Assembly (NCBI GenBank): GCA_023389035.1
Contig: JAEWFC010000038.1
Span: forward strand, 124,001-188,000
DNA from: Acidobacteriota bacterium
GTDB lineage: Bacteria > Acidobacteriota > Blastocatellia > Pyrinomonadales > Pyrinomonadaceae
DNA length: 64,000 nucleotides
Reading direction: 5' to 3'
In this document: piece by piece, positions 6,671-14,904 of the stretch
Layout: every line of letters starts with the position of its first letter
Numbering within the stretch: the first letter of the stretch is position 1
The notes under the pieces: model-generated
Databases searched by the model: none
Seen by the model: only the letters and a program-made list of their open reading frames with translations
Told to the model about the DNA's origin: nothing
Made by a program: the position numbers and the translations under genes

Positions 6671-7573
6671 TCAATGGTCGAGCGCAAGCAGTATGAAGTA
6701 CAACGGAAGGTAAATGACCGACACCATCAGGAGCTTGCGAGCACGCTCGGTCGTCTTGGCGCGAGCTGTAGCGATGCTTTCGTACAGGAACCAAACCCCG
6801 AGCACCGTCGCTCCGATCAGAAAAAAGACGCCTCCAAACCCCAAAAAGAACGGAGCAAGACTCGCCGGCACCAGCATGATCGTAAACAACACGATCTGCC
6901 GCGCCGTAAGCCGACCCGAAGGCTCAACCACCGGCAGCATTTTGATCCCAGCTTTAGCGTATTGCTCGCGATACATCCAGGCGATGGCGAGGAAGTGGGG
7001 GAATTGCCACAAGAAAAGCACAGTAAACAAAGCCCATCCGCCAAGCGAGATCTCGTTCGCGGACGATGTCCAACCCATTAGTGGAGGCATCGCTCCCGGG
7101 ATCGCACCGATCGCAGTCGATGCTGACGTACGTGTCTTTAACGGCGTGTACATAAGGACGTAACCGATGATCACGACGAGGCCGAGAGCCGCAGTAAGCG
7201 GATTCACGAGTGCAAATAGATAGACTTGAGCAACAACAGTCTGGGCGATACCAAAGATAAAAGCTTCATTTGGTGTGACACGGCCTGTGGGCAAAGGGCG
7301 TCGTGCTGTTCGTGACATCAGCGGGTCGGTGCGGCGTTCCACCCATTGATTCAGTGTCGCAACGCCAAAAGCGAGCAGGGTGATGCCTATCATCGCGTTC
7401 GCAAAGAGTACCCAATCGAAGGCACCAACATTACCCAGGTAAAACCCCGCCGCAGAGGTTAGCACCAGCATGAATGCGATGCGGGGCTTCGTTAGCTCGA
7501 CAAACGCCGACAGGCGTTCACGAATTGATATTGTCTTTGCTTCCTGGAGATCGGCCGCAGCAGTTTCCATCAT
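6671..7573 (-). CDS. ctaB: Protoheme IX farnesyltransferase (heme O synthase)
   Basis: A 300-residue UbiA-superfamily prenyltransferase that adds a farnesyl group to heme b to make heme O for cytochrome oxidase. The start at 7573 gives METAAADLQEA, then LTKPRIAFMLVLTSAAGFYLG. The first Asp-rich-like motif is NQWVERRTDPLMSRTARRPLP (DP...M..T..RP). The second region is YTPLKTRTSASTAIGAIPGAMPPLMGW. Seven or eight hydrophobic helices are visible. It is the first gene of the ctaB-ctaE-DUF420 operon and diverges from resB across about 160 bp. Confidence 0.93.
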   Translation of the reverse strand: MMETAAADLQEAKTISIRERLSAFVELTKPRIAFMLVLTSAAGFYLGNVGAFDWVLFANAMIGITLLAFGVATLNQWVERRTDPLMSRTARRPLPTGRVTPNEAFIFGIAQTVVAQVYLFALVNPLTAALGLVVIIGYVLMYTPLKTRTSASTAIGAIPGAMPPLMGWTSSANEISLGGWALFTVLFLWQFPHFLAIAWMYREQYAKAGIKMLPVVEPSGRLTARQIVLFTIMLVPASLAPFFLGFGGVFFLIGATVLGVWFLYESIATARAKTTERARKLLMVSVIYLPLYFILLALDH

Positions 7574-7732
7574 AGATTGTCGTCGGTACCGGGTCGAATG
7601 ATAAGAATATCGTGCACCGAAGGGTTTTCCAAGCACCCACACCGATTTGGGACTTCTATTACCTAGAAGACGTTCTTATTTCTTGATGTGTGACATTCCG
7701 TAATCCCTACGATATTATTTTTACAGTTACTA

Positions 7733-9316
7733 ATGTCTACTGCCGAAGATAGCCTAAATACAACTGAAAAGGTCCAACCGCGTCAGTCATCGATCATAGA
7801 CCGCGTTATCGGTTTTCTTAGCTCGGTACGATTTGGCGTGGTCCTTCTCTGTATTCTCGTCGTGTTATCGATGATCGGGATGATCATCATCCAACAGAAC
7901 GTGCAGGGGTTTGACGCGTACTTCGCCTCTCTGACGCCGGCTGAACGATTAGTTTATGGTCAGCTTGGACTATTCGATATCTACCATTCGTGGTACTTCA
8001 ACGTACTGCTTCTAGTACTTTCCCTGAATATCGTTCTCGCATCGATCGACCGGTTCCCGACGGCGTGGGCATATATCGTCAAACCGAAAACTACCGCAAC
8101 CCGCGACTGGCTTTTGGACCAAAAGGTTAACGAGACGATCACACTGGAAGCAGATTCAGAGGACGAAGCTGCTGAAAGAGTTAAGAACGCATTTAGCGAA
8201 TTTGGGCTAAAACCCGCGGTCACAAAGGCTGAGAATCGCGAGTATGCACTTGACGCCGACGGCCGTAAAGATTTTAACCGGATGGAGACCCGAACCACCA
8301 CCACTGTTTTCGGTGAACGGGGCAAATGGAATCGGATCGGTGCTTACATTGTTCATGTCGCATTGCTAACGCTTTTTCTTGGGCATTTTATCGCGAACGT
8401 CACAGGCTTTGACGCTGACGTGCGGATGATCCCTGGCGACACCTCAGACAAGATCCAGATGATCCAGCTCGACCTGGATAAACGCGAGAAATACGACGTC
8501 CAACTTCCCTTCTCTGTTGCCTGTACAGACATTGAACAAAAGTTGATCGATCCGCGCGGCAATATAGGCGTTCAGAATACGATGGATTGGCGGACCGAAC
8601 TGCGAATCGACGATCCGGAGTACGGAACTACCGTAGCTAACGTCTCCATGAACAATCCATTCAGCTATCGCGGGTATCGGTTCTTCCAAGCTGAGGCATC
8701 GAGGATCGGCAGCGCGAGAAGCATTGAATTGGAATTAACCTCACAGGAGACTGGTGAGACCCAAAAGTTGACGATACCACGGCTAGGCAGTGCAACGCTT
8801 CCCGATGGAACATTCGTCGAATACGACGAGTTTCTTCCCGATTTCACTTTTAATCAGGACGGAAACCCGGACACACGTTCGGGAGACTATAACAACCCGG
8901 CAGCCGTATTGAGCGTCACACCTGTAAACGGCGAACGCCAGAGGGTCTTCGCGTTCGAAAGCGGTAAGGCTGATAACATACCGGTCGGTGCCCCCAAGGC
9001 CGGCTATAAATGGCGGATCTCCAATTATGAAAAGGTCCCGTTCGCACACGTGCTGTCGATCAAGTATGACCCGTATAGTGGCGCCTTCATCGCCTGGTAT
9101 TTCGGTGGTTTCGGACTGATGTTCGCGTTATGCTACGTATTCTTTTTCTCGCATAAACGCGTGTGGGCATTGGTTGAGCCGATGGGCGATCGGCTTTTCA
9201 CGGTAACCTTAGGAGGGCATGCGAACAGAAACCATGCAGCTTTCGAAGATAAGTTCAAAAGGATAGCGGCTAACCTCAAAGGCGATGCCGGTGATCACGC
9301 AGGACGAGGAAATTGA
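7733..9316 (+). CDS. resB: ResB-like cytochrome c biogenesis protein
   Basis: A 527-residue System II cytochrome c maturation protein. Three membrane helices lie in the first 130 to 230 residues: FGVVLLCILVVLSMIGMIII, WYFNVLLLVLSLNIVLA, IGAYIVHVALLTLFLGHFI. A large periplasmic domain (about 225-440) and a final helix near 447-470 follow. It works with CcsA to carry heme across the membrane and attach it to apocytochromes. The next gene starts one base after its stop, so resB-ccsA-TPR is an operon. Full length with expected topology. Confidence 0.92.
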   Translation: MSTAEDSLNTTEKVQPRQSSIIDRVIGFLSSVRFGVVLLCILVVLSMIGMIIIQQNVQGFDAYFASLTPAERLVYGQLGLFDIYHSWYFNVLLLVLSLNIVLASIDRFPTAWAYIVKPKTTATRDWLLDQKVNETITLEADSEDEAAERVKNAFSEFGLKPAVTKAENREYALDADGRKDFNRMETRTTTTVFGERGKWNRIGAYIVHVALLTLFLGHFIANVTGFDADVRMIPGDTSDKIQMIQLDLDKREKYDVQLPFSVACTDIEQKLIDPRGNIGVQNTMDWRTELRIDDPEYGTTVANVSMNNPFSYRGYRFFQAEASRIGSARSIELELTSQETGETQKLTIPRLGSATLPDGTFVEYDEFLPDFTFNQDGNPDTRSGDYNNPAAVLSVTPVNGERQRVFAFESGKADNIPVGAPKAGYKWRISNYEKVPFAHVLSIKYDPYSGAFIAWYFGGFGLMFALCYVFFFSHKRVWALVEPMGDRLFTVTLGGHANRNHAAFEDKFKRIAANLKGDAGDHAGRGN

Positions 9317-9317
9317 A

Positions 9318-10919
9318 ATGGCAAAAGAGATTTATGACGCTGAAATAGGTCGGTCGAACCTGATCTCATATCTTCCGGCAATCTTTGCGGTCGGCGGATC
9401 GCTTGTGATGGTCGCTCTTCGCATTCAAATGGACGAGCGTTTCATTAGCGACGGTTCGCTGATGATGATCGCGTTAGCTTGTTACATTCTTGCAGCATTA
9501 TTTCAGCTCACCAATCTCTATGCTCCCTCTGAAATGGCCCGCAAGATCGGACTTTGGGGAGCCGCTCTGGGTGTCTTCTTTAATCTCTCGAGCTGGCTAG
9601 TGCGATGGGTCGCGGCATACGAGCGTGAGATAGCGATGTTGAGGGACGCTGGCAGCAGTGAGACCCCATGGATATTCCGATACGTACCGTTCGCGAATCT
9701 TTACGACCTGAGTATTGCGTTTGCCTTCGGGGCGGGCATTTCGACCCTGCTTTTGGCTCGCAAGAAAAATTTCCAGGTACTTAGTGCCTTCACGTTGCCG
9801 CTTGCGGCGTTGATCCTGACACTCGCTAGATTTATAGGTGACGAATTCATCGATCTTCCGCCGGTGCTGGATTCATATTGGCGTCCGATACACGTCGGCG
9901 TTGCGTCGCTCAGCTACGGCGTCGCGTTGGTATGCTTTGCAGTCGCAGTGATCTATCTGCTGAAAGACAAGGTCAAGGTCGAGGCAATGGCCATCTGGGC
10001 GAGTGTGTTCAGCCTGATGGTGATCGCTACGATCAGTAAGTTTTCTGTCCTGACCGAGTTCGTGTACCGGGCCGGACTGTTTCTTCCGACGACGCCGGGT
10101 GGAAAGCCGTTTTCAGCCCCTTTCCGTTTGGATATTCCATACGTCGGTCCAACCTTGGTCATCGCATCGGTACTGCTTGTTGGTGTGATCATTGCGTTTC
10201 TGTTGTATCTCTATCAGCAGAATTTTCTGGCGAAGAAGATCGGGCACGTGCTTCTGAAGCTGTCCCTCGTCGCTCAGATCGTTGCCGTTGCATTCCTCGT
10301 TTCGGGCATACGCGGTACTACGGACGTTCTTCCGGCCCTGAAGGCACAACTTGATGCAAACCCGTCTCAATACATTGTGGCGGGTAAAGCGATCGGCGAA
10401 CGGGAGGATCTGACGGCGGCAGAGTATGCGGCGATCACGCCCGCACAGTTCGAACAGGCTGGCCGCTCCTTCATTCAAGCTAACGGCGAAGACCTTTACC
10501 TGAGCCTTAAGACGAATCCGGTCGAACTCTCTGGGTTGATTACGGCACTCGCCGGAACCTTCTTCGTGATCCTTTTCGCATTCCGCACTGATAAGCTGCT
10601 CGAACGCCTGCCGTCACATGAATCGCTTGACGATCTGATGTATAAGACGGCATGCCTTGCATTCGCGGGCCTCGCTATGTTGCTCATCACGGGCGCGATT
10701 TGGGCGAACGAGTCTTGGGGACGGCCGTGGGGCTTTGATTCCAAGGAGACTGGCGCTCTTGTCGCGTGGCTGACCTATGCCGCGTTTCTGCATACAAGGA
10801 TCTCGCGTGGCTGGTCGGGTCGAAGTTCCGCGTACTTTGCGATACTCGGCTTCCTTCTAGTGATATTTACATACTTAGGCGTCAGTTACCTGTTACCGGG
10901 GCTGCACAGTTACGCATAA
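9318..10919 (+). CDS. ccsA: Cytochrome c assembly protein CcsA/ResC
   Basis: About 533 residues from ATG 9318, which has GAGGAA 7-11 bases upstream; ATG 9285 inside resB is less likely. Many membrane helices. The heme-handling WWD-type signature is visible as SWGRPWGFDSKETGALVAWL near the C-terminus, followed by a conserved His in AAFLHTR. An earlier conserved His lies in YWRPIHVGVASLSYG. With ResB it forms the heme exporter/ligase of System II. About 90 residues in a soluble insert (near residues 330-400) make it longer than many CcsA proteins. Confidence 0.92.
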   Translation: MAKEIYDAEIGRSNLISYLPAIFAVGGSLVMVALRIQMDERFISDGSLMMIALACYILAALFQLTNLYAPSEMARKIGLWGAALGVFFNLSSWLVRWVAAYEREIAMLRDAGSSETPWIFRYVPFANLYDLSIAFAFGAGISTLLLARKKNFQVLSAFTLPLAALILTLARFIGDEFIDLPPVLDSYWRPIHVGVASLSYGVALVCFAVAVIYLLKDKVKVEAMAIWASVFSLMVIATISKFSVLTEFVYRAGLFLPTTPGGKPFSAPFRLDIPYVGPTLVIASVLLVGVIIAFLLYLYQQNFLAKKIGHVLLKLSLVAQIVAVAFLVSGIRGTTDVLPALKAQLDANPSQYIVAGKAIGEREDLTAAEYAAITPAQFEQAGRSFIQANGEDLYLSLKTNPVELSGLITALAGTFFVILFAFRTDKLLERLPSHESLDDLMYKTACLAFAGLAMLLITGAIWANESWGRPWGFDSKETGALVAWLTYAAFLHTRISRGWSGRSSAYFAILGFLLVIFTYLGVSYLLPGLHSYA

Positions 10920-10922
10920 TCA

Positions 10923-11585
10923 ATGACTGAGAACAAGTTTGTTTTTGCGATCGGCGGTCTTTTGGCTGGGCTTATGATCGGTTTCTTCGGTGCAAACGCT
11001 CTTAATAAGAGCGCCGCCACCCAGGAAACCCTTGCAGCTACCAACTCGAACGGAGCTGTGCCGGCCGGCGTTACATCAATGGCGATAGATGAGCTTCTGG
11101 AAAAGGCGAACTCTGAACCGCAGAACTTTGTCGTCCAGATGCAAACGGGCCAGATGTACGCCCAGATCGGTCGCTTCGATCAGGCCGTTGAGTTCTACAA
11201 GCGCGGTTTGATCTTGCAGCCGGAGAATTTTCAGGCGAACGTTGTTCTCGCTAATGCCTTATTCGATTCCGGAAAATTTGAAGAGGCGGAAGGCTATTAT
11301 GCAAAGGCACTTACAATCAATGACAAGGACGTGAACGCGCGAATAGACCTCGGCACAACTTTCGTCGAACGGGCGAATCCGGATTACGATCGGGCGATCA
11401 AAGAGTTTTCGACTGCTCTTGGGATCGACCCTAAAAGTGAGCCGGCTGTATATTACCTCGGAATAGCTCATCATCGTAAAGGTGATACCGAAACCGCACG
11501 GACGAAGCTACAAGAGCTGGAAACAATGAATGCCGCAAGCCCCCTGGTCGGGAGGCTGCGGCAAAATATTGAAAACCCCAGATAA
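10923..11585 (+). CDS. Membrane-anchored TPR protein of the cytochrome c biogenesis operon
   Basis: A 220-residue protein with an N-terminal membrane anchor (about 5-26, FVFAIGGLLAGLMIGFFGANAL) and at least four tetratricopeptide repeats. Examples are QMGQ-like MQTGQMYAQIGRFDQAVEFYKRGL and VVLANALFDSGKFEEAEGYYAKAL, then DLGTTFVERANPDYDRAIKEF. It begins three bases after ccsA and probably belongs to that transcript. By analogy with CcmH/NrfG-type TPR subunits it may present apocytochrome to the ligase; that is inference. It ends back to back with the next gene (11585/11586). Confidence 0.75.
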   Translation: MTENKFVFAIGGLLAGLMIGFFGANALNKSAATQETLAATNSNGAVPAGVTSMAIDELLEKANSEPQNFVVQMQTGQMYAQIGRFDQAVEFYKRGLILQPENFQANVVLANALFDSGKFEEAEGYYAKALTINDKDVNARIDLGTTFVERANPDYDRAIKEFSTALGIDPKSEPAVYYLGIAHHRKGDTETARTKLQELETMNAASPLVGRLRQNIENPR

Positions 11586-12443
11586 TTATTCTATCCCGAC
11601 CCTGACCACGTCCGCCATCGAATACTTGACCGGATTCCCGATTTTCGGCGAAACGGTCAACACCCCTTTATCGACTTGAAACTTTGATATCTCTGTCATG
11701 GGCCGCTCAGTTGTCGAGCCGTCCTTAAAAACGATGACCAGCGTAAAGTTAGCCATCGGGTCGCCCGCCGAAGCTGCCGCACGCCGATCCCGGGTTGTCA
11801 CCACGACGCCCGGCCGAGCAGTTCGGGGCGGAGTTTCCCGGTCTCTATCTGACTGTATGATCATCTTTTGGGGTGTTTCCGTTCGAACCGCAGCTTTCTC
11901 CTGTTTCCCTGATCGTTCCGCATCATCCCTGTCGACGACGGCACCAGCGGAGGTGACCGATCTCGCCCGTTCATCCGTCACTTCGGCCTTCGGAAGTTCC
12001 GGAGCGTCAGGTATATCATCGGACGCGGCGATGAAGCCTCCGGCAAACTTGAACCTGAAGGTGCCGGGCTCGTCGTTGGGAGTGCGGCCCTGGACACGAA
12101 GCAACAGTTTCTCGCGTTTTCGCAGGTAGATGACTCGTCCGGTCTCAGTCTCTCCGCGATCAGCGTACACGACGATCTTGGTTAACGGACGAAGTCCCTG
12201 CTCAACAAACAGATCAATGTCGGCGTTAAGATTAGCGGTTACAACGTTGAGGAAAAGATCGCCCTGCCCCCCATCAAACGTGTAGTAATACGTCGTTAGG
12301 CGGCTGTCGCCGACATCACGCGACCTGATCGTTCCGTTTATCTCGGAGTTGCGAACCGGTGTCGGGAACTGTTGTTCGACCGACTGTGCCGTCAGCGATA
12401 GCGTTAAGAACAGCAGAACAATGTAAATGGGAATAAACCGCAT
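11586..12443 (-). CDS. Exported protein with PPC-like domain
   Basis: About 285 residues from ATG 12443; TTG at 12470 would add nine residues before the signal peptide. The signal peptide is MRFIPIYIVLLFLTLSLTAQS. Residues about 30-140 look like a pre-peptidase C-terminal beta-sandwich: TYYYTFDGGQGDLFLNV, NADIDLFV, KLLLRVQGRTPNDEPGTFRFKFAGGF. A low-complexity charged linker follows. The end (about 240-285) is a small domain with FKDGSTTERPMTEISKFQVDKG. No catalytic residues seen. Acts outside the cytoplasm. It follows the acetyltransferase gene closely, so they share a transcript. Function unknown. Confidence 0.7.
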   Translation of the reverse strand: MRFIPIYIVLLFLTLSLTAQSVEQQFPTPVRNSEINGTIRSRDVGDSRLTTYYYTFDGGQGDLFLNVVTANLNADIDLFVEQGLRPLTKIVVYADRGETETGRVIYLRKREKLLLRVQGRTPNDEPGTFRFKFAGGFIAASDDIPDAPELPKAEVTDERARSVTSAGAVVDRDDAERSGKQEKAAVRTETPQKMIIQSDRDRETPPRTARPGVVVTTRDRRAAASAGDPMANFTLVIVFKDGSTTERPMTEISKFQVDKGVLTVSPKIGNPVKYSMADVVRVGIE

Positions 12444-12466
12444 GAGTTTCAGCCGTGGAGCAGATA

Positions 12467-12922
12467 TCAAGCCAATGACTTTCGCAGATGTATCAGCCTC
12501 GACGTTTCAACATAACCGAGAGCCTCGTGAGCTTTGAGGCTGAGGTCATTGCCCACCTCTGCGTCGGATGCTATTTCGGTACAGCCTTTCCGTCTCGCCC
12601 AGTCTTCTGCAAATTTCACCAGAGCTTCCCCGATCCCCTTTCGCCTGTGTTCGTGCTCGACGAACCAGCCTTCAAGATAACCGACGTGATCGGTTTCGCA
12701 GTCTTCAACAAACGGACGGATGCTTACTTCGAGAAATCCAACCAGCTGGTCCCCAGATTCTGCGACTACCACGCATTGCGAATCGGTATGTTCGATTATA
12801 TCGAGCATCTCGTCCCGATGGTCGTCTTCCGATGTCTCGTCCCAGAGCATTTTGCGGAGGCGAAGCCATTCGCTAAGGTCGCTCTCCTGCAACTCTCTCA
12901 CGGTCGCTGGTTGTTGGGTCAT
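12467..12922 (-). CDS. GNAT acetyltransferase, AAC(6')-like
   Basis: A 151-residue GNAT acyltransferase starting MTQQPATVRELQESDL at 12922. Motifs typical of aminoglycoside 6'-N-acetyltransferases of the AAC(6')-I type are visible: LRKMLWDETSEDDH, VGFLEVSIRPFVEDCETDHVGYLEGWFV, the acetyl-CoA loop EHRRKGIGEALVKFAEDWARRKGC, then EIASDAEVGNDLSLKAHEALGY and the final HLRKSL. This resemblance is strong at motif level, but many chromosomal GNATs share it without giving resistance. It is followed closely by the PPC-domain gene. Confidence 0.85.
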   Translation of the reverse strand: MTQQPATVRELQESDLSEWLRLRKMLWDETSEDDHRDEMLDIIEHTDSQCVVVAESGDQLVGFLEVSIRPFVEDCETDHVGYLEGWFVEHEHRRKGIGEALVKFAEDWARRKGCTEIASDAEVGNDLSLKAHEALGYVETSRLIHLRKSLA

Positions 12923-12969
12923 TGAAGCAGATTCTAGCAGGCTTGCACACCGCCAACAAGGCACAAAAC

Positions 12970-12990
12970 GGGCCGCACAAATGGCGGCCC
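12970..12990 (-). terminator. Terminator after the S41-like gene
   Basis: Perfect 7-bp stem GGGCCGC/GCGGCCC around a 7-nt loop, followed on the minus strand by GTTTTGTG. It lies 25 bp after the stop of the gene at 13015-14331 and before the acetyltransferase start. Confidence 0.65.
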
Positions 12991-13014
12991 ATGTTCGACT
13001 TTATCGATCGAAGC

Positions 13015-14331
13015 TTAACTTCCTGCCTTCGCGGCGCCCGTCTTGCCCCCGAGCAGTTCAAGTGCACGTTTCATCTGAACGTCCTCAGCCGGTTTGGGAT
13101 CAGCTGCGGGTGTCGGCGACGGGGCCGGTGCATTCGGCGTGCCGGGTGTCGGCTCATCGTCTTCCTGCTGCTCGATAAGCTCTTCAACCTCAACAGGTTC
13201 AGGCGTGTCGGGACGTTTAACTTCGACCGTGGGCTTGACACCCGTGTTGGTGCGGTCGTCACCTAAAAACGGCACGCCCGAAGCTGAGGCCCACTTCGAC
13301 GTAGTTAAGAGTAACCCGTCCCCGCTACGCAGCGGATAGAGTTGCTGTTCAGTCCCCGCACCAAAACTTCGTTCGCCGACCACATCACCTCGCTTTTTAT
13401 CGACGAAGGCCGCCGCTACCACCTCGGCGGCGTCTGCGGTTCCGAGATCGATCAGCACCGATGCCTCGCCGTCAAAGATGGCTTGCCTTGGATCGGCGGT
13501 GAACGTCTTGATAACGGCATTATCTTTTCCGATGATCTTTGCTATCTCGCCATCTCGGATGAACAAGTTCGCCACCGCGACACCATCATCTATACTGCCG
13601 CCCGCGACACCGCGAAGATCGAGAACCAGCTTTTGAGCTCCCTGCTTTTGCAACGCGACGATCTGGTCACGAACCTGGGCGGAATCACCCTTGTTCAGCG
13701 AATATACCTTTACAACTCCGATCCGCCCCGCCTCCATTCTTGCCTCGGGAGCCGGAGCTTTTGTATCACCGCGCGTGACCTTGATTATCTGCGGCCTAGC
13801 ACCTGCTCTGAGCACTCTAAGACTAACGGCAGTTCCCGGAGCTCCCTTGATCATCTCTTTCGCGTCGTAGAGCGAAATGTCGCGGGTAGCCTTATTCTCG
13901 ATATACTCGACCACGTCGCCTGCCTTTAGCCCGGCCTTGTCAGCGTTCGAGTCCTTAAGAACCGAGACTACGTAGAGGTACAAAGAAACCTGAGAAAATT
14001 CCGCCCCGATCCCGGCACGACCGTTCGTAGCACCGGCGTTGTACGCTTTTACCTGCTCGGCAGTCAGATAAGACGAATACGGGTCGAGTCCACCGACCAA
14101 GCCGCGAAGTGCACCGAAGCGGACCTTCGCGAGATCCGGCTCGTCTACGTAATCATTCTGAATATGCTGAAGCACGGCCTCGAAAAGCCGGAGCTGGGCA
14201 TTCGCATCGTTAACCGGTTGCTGGGCTTGGGTCTGCAACAGCGAGCCGACGAACGGCAAACCGCCGATCATCACGTAAACGGCGATCACTGAAGATATCA
14301 GCAGCGTCCAGATCTTTCCCCTAAATGACAT
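13015..14331 (-). CDS. S41-family protease homologue lacking catalytic residues
   Basis: A 438-residue exported protein of the C-terminal processing protease (Ctp/S41) family. It has an N-terminal anchor (about 8-30), then GALRGLVGGLDPYSSYLT, a PDZ domain (about 105-190; GIGAEF..., GLKAGDVVEYIE), and the protease core from about 200. Where active Ctp enzymes have S-A-S-A-S-E and F-G-K-G, this protein reads TADAAE (298-303) and FGAG (323-326). By spacing, the nucleophile Ser is replaced by Asp300 and the general-base Lys by Ala325. The rest of the fold is kept (LDLRGVAGGSIDD, VVGERSFGAGTEQQ). A Pro/Glu-rich tail (about 370-415) follows. Probably a binding or scaffold pseudoprotease in the periplasm. 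Confidence 0.85.
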   Translation of the reverse strand: MSFRGKIWTLLISSVIAVYVMIGGLPFVGSLLQTQAQQPVNDANAQLRLFEAVLQHIQNDYVDEPDLAKVRFGALRGLVGGLDPYSSYLTAEQVKAYNAGATNGRAGIGAEFSQVSLYLYVVSVLKDSNADKAGLKAGDVVEYIENKATRDISLYDAKEMIKGAPGTAVSLRVLRAGARPQIIKVTRGDTKAPAPEARMEAGRIGVVKVYSLNKGDSAQVRDQIVALQKQGAQKLVLDLRGVAGGSIDDGVAVANLFIRDGEIAKIIGKDNAVIKTFTADPRQAIFDGEASVLIDLGTADAAEVVAAAFVDKKRGDVVGERSFGAGTEQQLYPLRSGDGLLLTTSKWASASGVPFLGDDRTNTGVKPTVEVKRPDTPEPVEVEELIEQQEDDEPTPGTPNAPAPSPTPAADPKPAEDVQMKRALELLGGKTGAAKAGS

Positions 14332-14430
14332 AAATTATTACCTGCGGTCTAGAATGATGCGTTTGTGATACGCAGCAGAACGATTTATAGTTGCAAGACT
14401 CTCTGTCGAAATTATCCGATATACCATCCG

Positions 14431-14904
14431 GTGGTGCAACAAAAAGATACACCTAATCCAGCTTCGATTCCTGCCGGGCAACGCATTATCGGTGTCGATC
14501 CCGGAATGAAACGTGTCGGCATCGCGGTCTGTGACGAAACCCAGTTGGTCGCGCGTCCGCTAGCAAGGATACAAAGAACTTCCTGGAAAAAACTTCTCGA
14601 AGGCCTAAGAGAGCTTATTCTGGAATTTGATGCCGCAGCGATAGTGATAGGTTTGCCGCTCGAATCTGACGGTTCGGAAAGCACGATGTCGGCTGAGGCA
14701 AGGAGACTCGCACGAAATTTGGCTCGTTCGATCACGATACCGGTCTTTCTGCAGGACGAACGGACGACCAGCTACGAAGCCAAACGTCGCCTGTGGGAGC
14801 GCGACGCAGACCTAAATGAGACGAAAGCTCAGGTGGACAGCGAGGCGGCGGCGATCATTCTCGAAGACTTTCTGGAGCGACTCAGGGCTTCGCGAAACGA
14901 ATGA
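14431..14904 (+). CDS. ruvX: YqgF/RuvX-type Holliday junction resolvase
   Basis: An RNase H-fold protein of the YqgF (RuvX) family. Motifs: IIGVDPGMKRVGIAV (first catalytic Asp), IVIGLPLESDGSES, FLQDERTTSYEAKRRL (catalytic Glu), and VDSEAAAIILEDFL (last Asp). The family acts in 16S rRNA 5' maturation and has been proposed as a Holliday-junction nuclease. Start is uncertain: adjacent GTG codons at 14431/14434 give a family-like N-terminus, while a GTG at 14365 would add 22 odd residues. The end overlaps the convergent acylase gene by 23 bp. Confidence 0.88.
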   Translation: MVQQKDTPNPASIPAGQRIIGVDPGMKRVGIAVCDETQLVARPLARIQRTSWKKLLEGLRELILEFDAAAIVIGLPLESDGSESTMSAEARRLARNLARSITIPVFLQDERTTSYEAKRRLWERDADLNETKAQVDSEAAAIILEDFLERLRASRNE

